From the NCBI RefSeq assembly GCF_019317285.1, contig NZ_CP079218.1, positions 4,340,001-4,404,000 on the forward strand: a stretch of DNA of 64,000 nt, in the 5' to 3' direction. This DNA comes from Pedobacter sp. D749 (lineage in GTDB: Bacteria; Bacteroidota; Bacteroidia; Sphingobacteriales; Sphingobacteriaceae). This document shows positions 60,754 through 64,000 of the stretch, piece by piece. The translations under genes and the position numbers were made by a program. Positions within the stretch are counted from its first letter, which is position 1, and every line of letters begins with the position of its first letter. The notes under the pieces were generated by a model, which saw only the letters and a list, made by a program, of their open reading frames with translations, did not search any database and was not told where the DNA came from.

Positions 60754-61096
60754 CTTCTATATGGTTTAATTTATAATTTTTATTTTTTGTAAAGGTAATT
60801 GCAATAATATCAAAACGGATATCATTTTGATGATTCATGATCTCAATATAGGCATTAGCGGCCAATTCCATCTGAATTTGTTTTGCTTTGTGTACAAATT
60901 CTTCTGGCTCGCCAAAAGCAACAGAGCTCCGGGATTTAACCTCTACAAAAATTATAATGCCGTTTTTATATGCAATTAAATCGACCTCGGCTTTACCATG
61001 CGTCCAGTTTTCATCTAAAATCTCGTATCCATTATCTTCCAGATATCGCTTAGCAATCCGTTCACCTTCTCTACCTAAATCGTTGTGTAATGCCAT
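60731..61096 (-). CDS. yraN: YraN-family (UPF0102) nuclease-like protein
   Basis: 121 residues. PD-(D/E)xK nuclease-like fold with the pattern GREGERIAKRYLEDNGYEIL, then AEVDLIAYKNGIIIFVEVKSRSSVAFGEPEEFV, where D, E and K of the active site lie. Often near DNA-repair or replication genes; here it is 97 bases from dnaG on the same strand. Molecular role not established. Confidence 0.92.
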   Translation of the reverse strand: MALHNDLGREGERIAKRYLEDNGYEILDENWTHGKAEVDLIAYKNGIIIFVEVKSRSSVAFGEPEEFVHKAKQIQMELAANAYIEIMNHQNDIRFDIIAITFTKNKNYKLNHIEDAFWPED

Positions 61097-61193
61097 ACCT
61101 AATTATTGAATGAGTGAATTTTGAATGAGTGAATCTTTTCAAATGTATTTCTATTTTCCAATTCTATCCTTCAATATTCTATCATTCACTAAT
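61097..61193. repeat. Short ATGAGTGAAT direct repeats between yraN and dnaG
   Basis: GAATGAGTGAATTTTGAATGAGTGAAT at about 61108-61134 repeats a 12-base unit twice, and an ATTCTATCATTCACTAA segment follows. A simple spacer with no coding potential. Confidence 0.5.
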
Positions 61194-63173
61194 TTATTTA
61201 ACGATCACAGAACCCAGAAATTTAGAAATTTCTCTTTCTACACCTTTAATCACGCCATAACGCTGCATTAAAATCATTTGGTTATCCTCGTTTTTTTCTT
61301 CCTTAATTTCTTTCAACAGGTTCATCAATATTTTTTCGACTTTACGTTTTTTGAGGTGAAAAATACCACCTAAAATAGTCGCTTTTAAATTCATCGTTTC
61401 ATCTTTAACATAGATCAGGTGTTTATTTAACCAGTTTTCACTCAATGCATATTCTGAAGTTGAAAGTGTAATGGCCAAATCAGCGATATCCCTATCCTCA
61501 TGTTTAACAAAGTGGTTCGACGTAGGTAATCTACCGTTGTCGATTTCTGATTTATAATAATCAATAATTCTTTTGCAAAGTGGATCATCAAATTCTACAT
61601 CGCTCAGGTTCTGCATGATGAATGAACCGATGTACATATCATCAATTTTATCCCAGTTTACAAACTCGTGCCCGAAAGCCAGTAATAAACGGACAATTTC
61701 CTTTTCCTGATGCTCATTATCTTCTACAGGCTGCTCATGGCCCATCGGACCTGCGCTGTCATCCCATAAATCATCTGGCGGACCAAGCGGTTCTGGCGCA
61801 CCCGAAGAATATGGTTTCGGACTTGAAGAAGGCGTCGCACGCTGGTTATTATCAAAGCTTTTTTTGAGCTTAGCCGAACGCATTTTATTTAATTCGCTCA
61901 GTAAGATATGCTCATCAATTTCGAGCAAACTGCTACACTCGCGGATAAAAACAGATGCTTTGATAGGATCTGGAATTTTAGCAATACTTTCTACAATATC
62001 CCGGATAATACCTGCTCTTTTGATCGGATCGTTGCCCGCATCTTTAAGCAGCACATTCGCCTTGTATAAAATAAAATCTTTTCTATTCTCCTCAAGATAG
62101 GTTTTAAATGCCCCGGCCCCCACATGATGCATATACGAATCAGGATCATGGCCATCGGGAAAGGAAACGATTTTAACGTTCAGCCCTTCTTCCAAAATCA
62201 TATCCAAGCCACGAAGTGAGGCTTTAATACCAGCAGCATCGCCATCAAATAAAATGGTAATATTCTGGGTAAAACGGCCAATCAGTTTAATCTGCTCTAC
62301 CGTTAACGAAGTACCTGATGAAGCCACTACGTTTTCTATTCCAGCCTGATGAACCGAAAGTACATCCGCATAACCTTCGGCCAGGTAACAGTTATCTAAA
62401 TCACGGATGGCTTTTTTGGCATGAAATAAGCCGTAAAGCACATTCGACTTATGGTAAATCTCGCTTTCAGGCGAGTTTACATATTTTGGAACGTTTTTAT
62501 CCGTTTTTAGCGTTCTGCCTCCAAAGCCTATAATCCGGCCGGTAAAGTTGTGGATAGGAAACATTACCCGGCCGCGAAAGCGATCGTAAATTTTACCATT
62601 ATCGTTTTTGATCGATAATCCGGTAGCTTCTAAAAACTCTAATTTATGACCCGCATTGGTTGCGCTTTGCGTCATCGCATCCCACACATCAGGAGAATAA
62701 CCAACCTCGAATTTTTTTAGGATGTCTTCTCTAAAACCACGCTCTTTAAAATAGCTGAGGCCTATGCCCCTGCCCTCGTCTGTTTCCCAAAGCTGCTTCA
62801 CAAAAAATGCAGCGGCATACTGCGAAACTACGTAAAGGCTTTCTTTAGCGCTTTGTGCTTCAGCATCTTGAGGGCTTAATTCGGCTTCCTCAACTTCTAT
62901 GTTGTACTTATTGGCTAAAAATTTAAGTGCTTCCGGATATGAATATTTTTCATGATCCATAATAAAGCGCACCGAATCGCCCCCTTTACCACAACCAAAA
63001 CATTTATATATGCCTTTAGTTACAGATACGTGAAAGGAAGGTGTTTTTTCGCCATGGAAAGGACAATTACCAATTAAACTGGTTCCGCGTTTTTTTAAGT
63101 GCACAAAATCCCCAACTACCTCCTCAATACGGGCGGTATCCATTATCTTATCTATCGTTTCGCGGTTTATCAT
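61194..63173 (-). CDS. dnaG: DNA primase
   Basis: 659 residues, full-length DnaG, which lays RNA primers for chromosome replication. The N-terminal zinc finger is Cys37-x2-His40...Cys58-x2-Cys61. The catalytic core has the Toprim acids in EGYADVLSVHQAG and LFDGDAAG plus DGHDPDSYM. A Pro/Ser-rich linker (about 450-485) leads to the helicase-binding C-terminal domain. In Bacteroidetes it is usually near rpoD or rRNA-processing genes; here it follows yraN. Confidence 0.98.
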   Translation of the reverse strand: MINRETIDKIMDTARIEEVVGDFVHLKKRGTSLIGNCPFHGEKTPSFHVSVTKGIYKCFGCGKGGDSVRFIMDHEKYSYPEALKFLANKYNIEVEEAELSPQDAEAQSAKESLYVVSQYAAAFFVKQLWETDEGRGIGLSYFKERGFREDILKKFEVGYSPDVWDAMTQSATNAGHKLEFLEATGLSIKNDNGKIYDRFRGRVMFPIHNFTGRIIGFGGRTLKTDKNVPKYVNSPESEIYHKSNVLYGLFHAKKAIRDLDNCYLAEGYADVLSVHQAGIENVVASSGTSLTVEQIKLIGRFTQNITILFDGDAAGIKASLRGLDMILEEGLNVKIVSFPDGHDPDSYMHHVGAGAFKTYLEENRKDFILYKANVLLKDAGNDPIKRAGIIRDIVESIAKIPDPIKASVFIRECSSLLEIDEHILLSELNKMRSAKLKKSFDNNQRATPSSSPKPYSSGAPEPLGPPDDLWDDSAGPMGHEQPVEDNEHQEKEIVRLLLAFGHEFVNWDKIDDMYIGSFIMQNLSDVEFDDPLCKRIIDYYKSEIDNGRLPTSNHFVKHEDRDIADLAITLSTSEYALSENWLNKHLIYVKDETMNLKATILGGIFHLKKRKVEKILMNLLKEIKEEKNEDNQMILMQRYGVIKGVEREISKFLGSVIVK

Positions 63174-63186
63174 ACTTATTATTGTC

Positions 63187-63311
63187 CGTCATTGCGAGGA
63201 GGCACGACGAAGCAATCTTTTTTGCTATTATATACTTTTAATCAGTTATCGCCTTGCAGGAAAGAGTGCTTCACTCCACCACATAAGCCCTTACTTCAGT
63301 TCGCAATGACG
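63187..63311. repeat. CGTCATTGCGA dispersed repeat, copy A beside the GIY-YIG gene
   Basis: CGTCATTGCGAGGAGGCACGACGAAGCAATCTTTT..., then CTATTATATACTTT, ATCAGTTATCGCCTTGCAGG, and the end CAGTTCGCAATGACG. It is almost identical over about 125 bases to 63710-63843 on the other side of the GIY-YIG gene, in the same orientation. Confidence 0.9.
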
Positions 63312-63328
63312 TAACTTATTATATTTAC

Positions 63329-63625
63329 CTATTCTTCCACTATCTCCCATAAATCTTTCCATTCAGGATTCATAGATTCTATTAATTTTATTTTTTTTTT
63401 TCGGCTTCCACCCTTAATTCTCTTTTCTTCTGCAATTGCTTCCTCTATCGATTCATAAGAACAAAAATAAATAAGTTTGTCCGCATTATATTTGGCAGAA
63501 AAGGATTTCGGATATGCTTTTTCTTTATGTTCTTTTATCCTAAAAATAATGTCAGACGTAACTCCAGTATAAAACGTAGTGTGCGTAAAATTAGTAATGA
63601 TGTAAACTGTTCCGCCGCATTCCAT
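63329..63625 (-). CDS. GIY-YIG endonuclease-domain protein (UPF0213/YhbQ-like)
   Basis: 98 residues. GIY motif VYIITNFTHT, YIG motif FYTGVTSD, the arginine of the third motif in IIFRIKEHKEK, and the glutamate helix in SIEEAIAEEKRIKGGSR. It is a lone GIY-YIG domain of the small UPF0213 kind, a nuclease fold that cuts DNA; the cellular role of this type is unclear. The gene is enclosed by two direct copies of the CGTCATTGCGA repeat and a partial third. Frequent near-copies of such genes in related genomes suggest mobility (inference). Confidence 0.93.
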   Translation of the reverse strand: MECGGTVYIITNFTHTTFYTGVTSDIIFRIKEHKEKAYPKSFSAKYNADKLIYFCSYESIEEAIAEEKRIKGGSRKKKIKLIESMNPEWKDLWEIVEE

Positions 63626-63650
63626 TATTATATTTTAAAATCTACTGTTA

Positions 63651-63700
63651 AACAGAAAGATTGCACCACTTCACATTCCCTTACTCGGTTCGCAATGATG
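63651..63700. repeat. CGTCATTGCGA dispersed repeat, right-half copy B
   Basis: AAAGATTGCACCACTTCACATTCCCTTACTCGGTTCGCAATGATG matches the right part of copies A and C (GAAAGATTGCTTCACTCC...GTTCGCAATGACG). It directly precedes the full copy C, giving a tandem arrangement on this side. Confidence 0.75.
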
Positions 63701-63709
63701 CTACAAAAT

Positions 63710-63843
63710 CGTCATTGCGAGAAGGTCTTTTCAGCCGACGAAGCAATCTTTTATGCTATTATATACTTTTCAATCAGTTATCGCCTTGCAGGAAAGATTG
63801 CTTCACTCCATCGCACATTCCCCTTCTTCAGTTCGCAATGACG
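63710..63843. repeat. CGTCATTGCGA dispersed repeat, copy C beside the GIY-YIG gene
   Basis: CGTCATTGCGAGAAGGTCTTTTCAGCCGACGAAGCAATCTTTT, CTATTATATACTTT, ATCAGTTATCGCCTTGCAGG, ending TCAGTTCGCAATGACG. Close match to copy A. It separates the GIY-YIG gene from the GDSL hydrolase. Confidence 0.9.
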
Positions 63844-63851
63844 AATATATT

Positions 63852-64000
63852 CTATTTAACCAAAGGCAATAACTGATCAGCCACCAATTTATTACCGGTT
63901 TCGTTCAGGTGTACTCTATCAACGGTTAAAATGCCTTTTTCTTTATCTTCCGGATTATTTTTTGCTTCGTATTCTGCGAAAATCTTTCTTAAATCGCATA
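63852..64000 (-). CDS. SGNH/GDSL hydrolase, C-terminal fragment
   Basis: 49 codons of an open frame that runs off the right edge; only the C terminus is present. It contains TVDRVHLNETGNKLVADQLLP, whose D-x-V-H-L-N matches the Asp-x-x-His catalytic block (block V) of GDSL/SGNH esterases. The nucleophile Ser block lies outside the window. Substrate unknown. Confidence 0.8.
   Translation of the reverse strand, partial: CDLRKIFAEYEAKNNPEDKEKGILTVDRVHLNETGNKLVADQLLPLVK

Noticed and set aside
63187..63843. Calling the GIY-YIG region a full insertion sequence or homing element
   Set aside because: No terminal inverted repeats bounding the gene itself, no intron or intein, and no target duplication could be defined; recorded as a hypothesis only.
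1..64000. CRISPR arrays, tRNA or rRNA genes
   Set aside because: No regularly spaced direct repeats with unique spacers and no cloverleaf or rRNA-like segment were seen on either strand; the repeats present are irregularly spaced hairpins.

Overview
The window reads as an AT-rich chromosomal segment of a Bacteroidetes bacterium, most likely Pedobacter or a close relative in the Sphingobacteriaceae. Evidence: promoters of the TTG-N19-TAnnTTTG type, almost no Shine-Dalgarno sequences, signal peptides ending in AQ, a gliding-motility GldB lipoprotein, a fused CrtYcd-type lycopene cyclase with a CrtZ hydroxylase, Bacteroidetes families (DUF2490, DUF4251, DUF6515, head-GIN DUF2807, SIMPL), and many short intergenic hairpin repeats. 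I see no tRNA, rRNA, CRISPR array, insertion sequence or prophage. This is mainly housekeeping DNA with repeat-rich spacers.

Layout. 1-7.0 kb: end of a PfkB sugar kinase, a cytochrome-b5-like protein, then a loose carotenoid region (lycopene cyclase, secreted protein, crtI, ECF sigma factor, murB, lipoprotein, crtZ); no crtB is present. 7.2-13.6 kb: tetR plus a complete TolC/HlyD/AcrB-type efflux operon. 13.8-24.7 kb: a possible M14-like secreted protein, an MFS transporter, the TPP-riboswitch-controlled thiD-tenA operon, lpd, VOC, Crp/Fnr, DUF2306, HAD, phytase-like esterase and DUF6515 genes. 25.1-31.7 kb: two CocE/S15 hydrolases, an M1 peptidase and a DUF2807 protein, probably acting on peptides in the envelope. 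32.4-40.1 kb: small secreted proteins, DinB, outer-membrane proteins, FabV, a GNAT enzyme, a cold-shock-domain protein and SIMPL. 40.3-46.4 kb: serS diverging from rsmI, a PH/SHOCT protein, the lipoprotein-maturation cluster lnt-dinB-lspA, and OsmC. 46.6-50.9 kb: nadE, a PorT-like barrel, gldB and a patatin. 51.2-64 kb: an astacin-like lipoprotein, comB, gcvT, a glycosyltransferase, rnhB, several small secreted proteins, a glutaminyl cyclase, yraN, dnaG, a GIY-YIG nuclease and the end of a GDSL hydrolase.

The most distinctive content is non-coding. There are at least six families of dispersed palindromic or composite repeats. One ~130-bp family directly brackets the lone GIY-YIG gene. A ~225-bp two-module family occurs in four intact or partial copies. 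There is also a TPP riboswitch with a ~79-nt expanded P3 arm, and a candidate ~160-nt small RNA between crtI and the sigma-factor gene. No clearly new multi-gene system was found; the GIY-YIG/repeat arrangement is the best lead.
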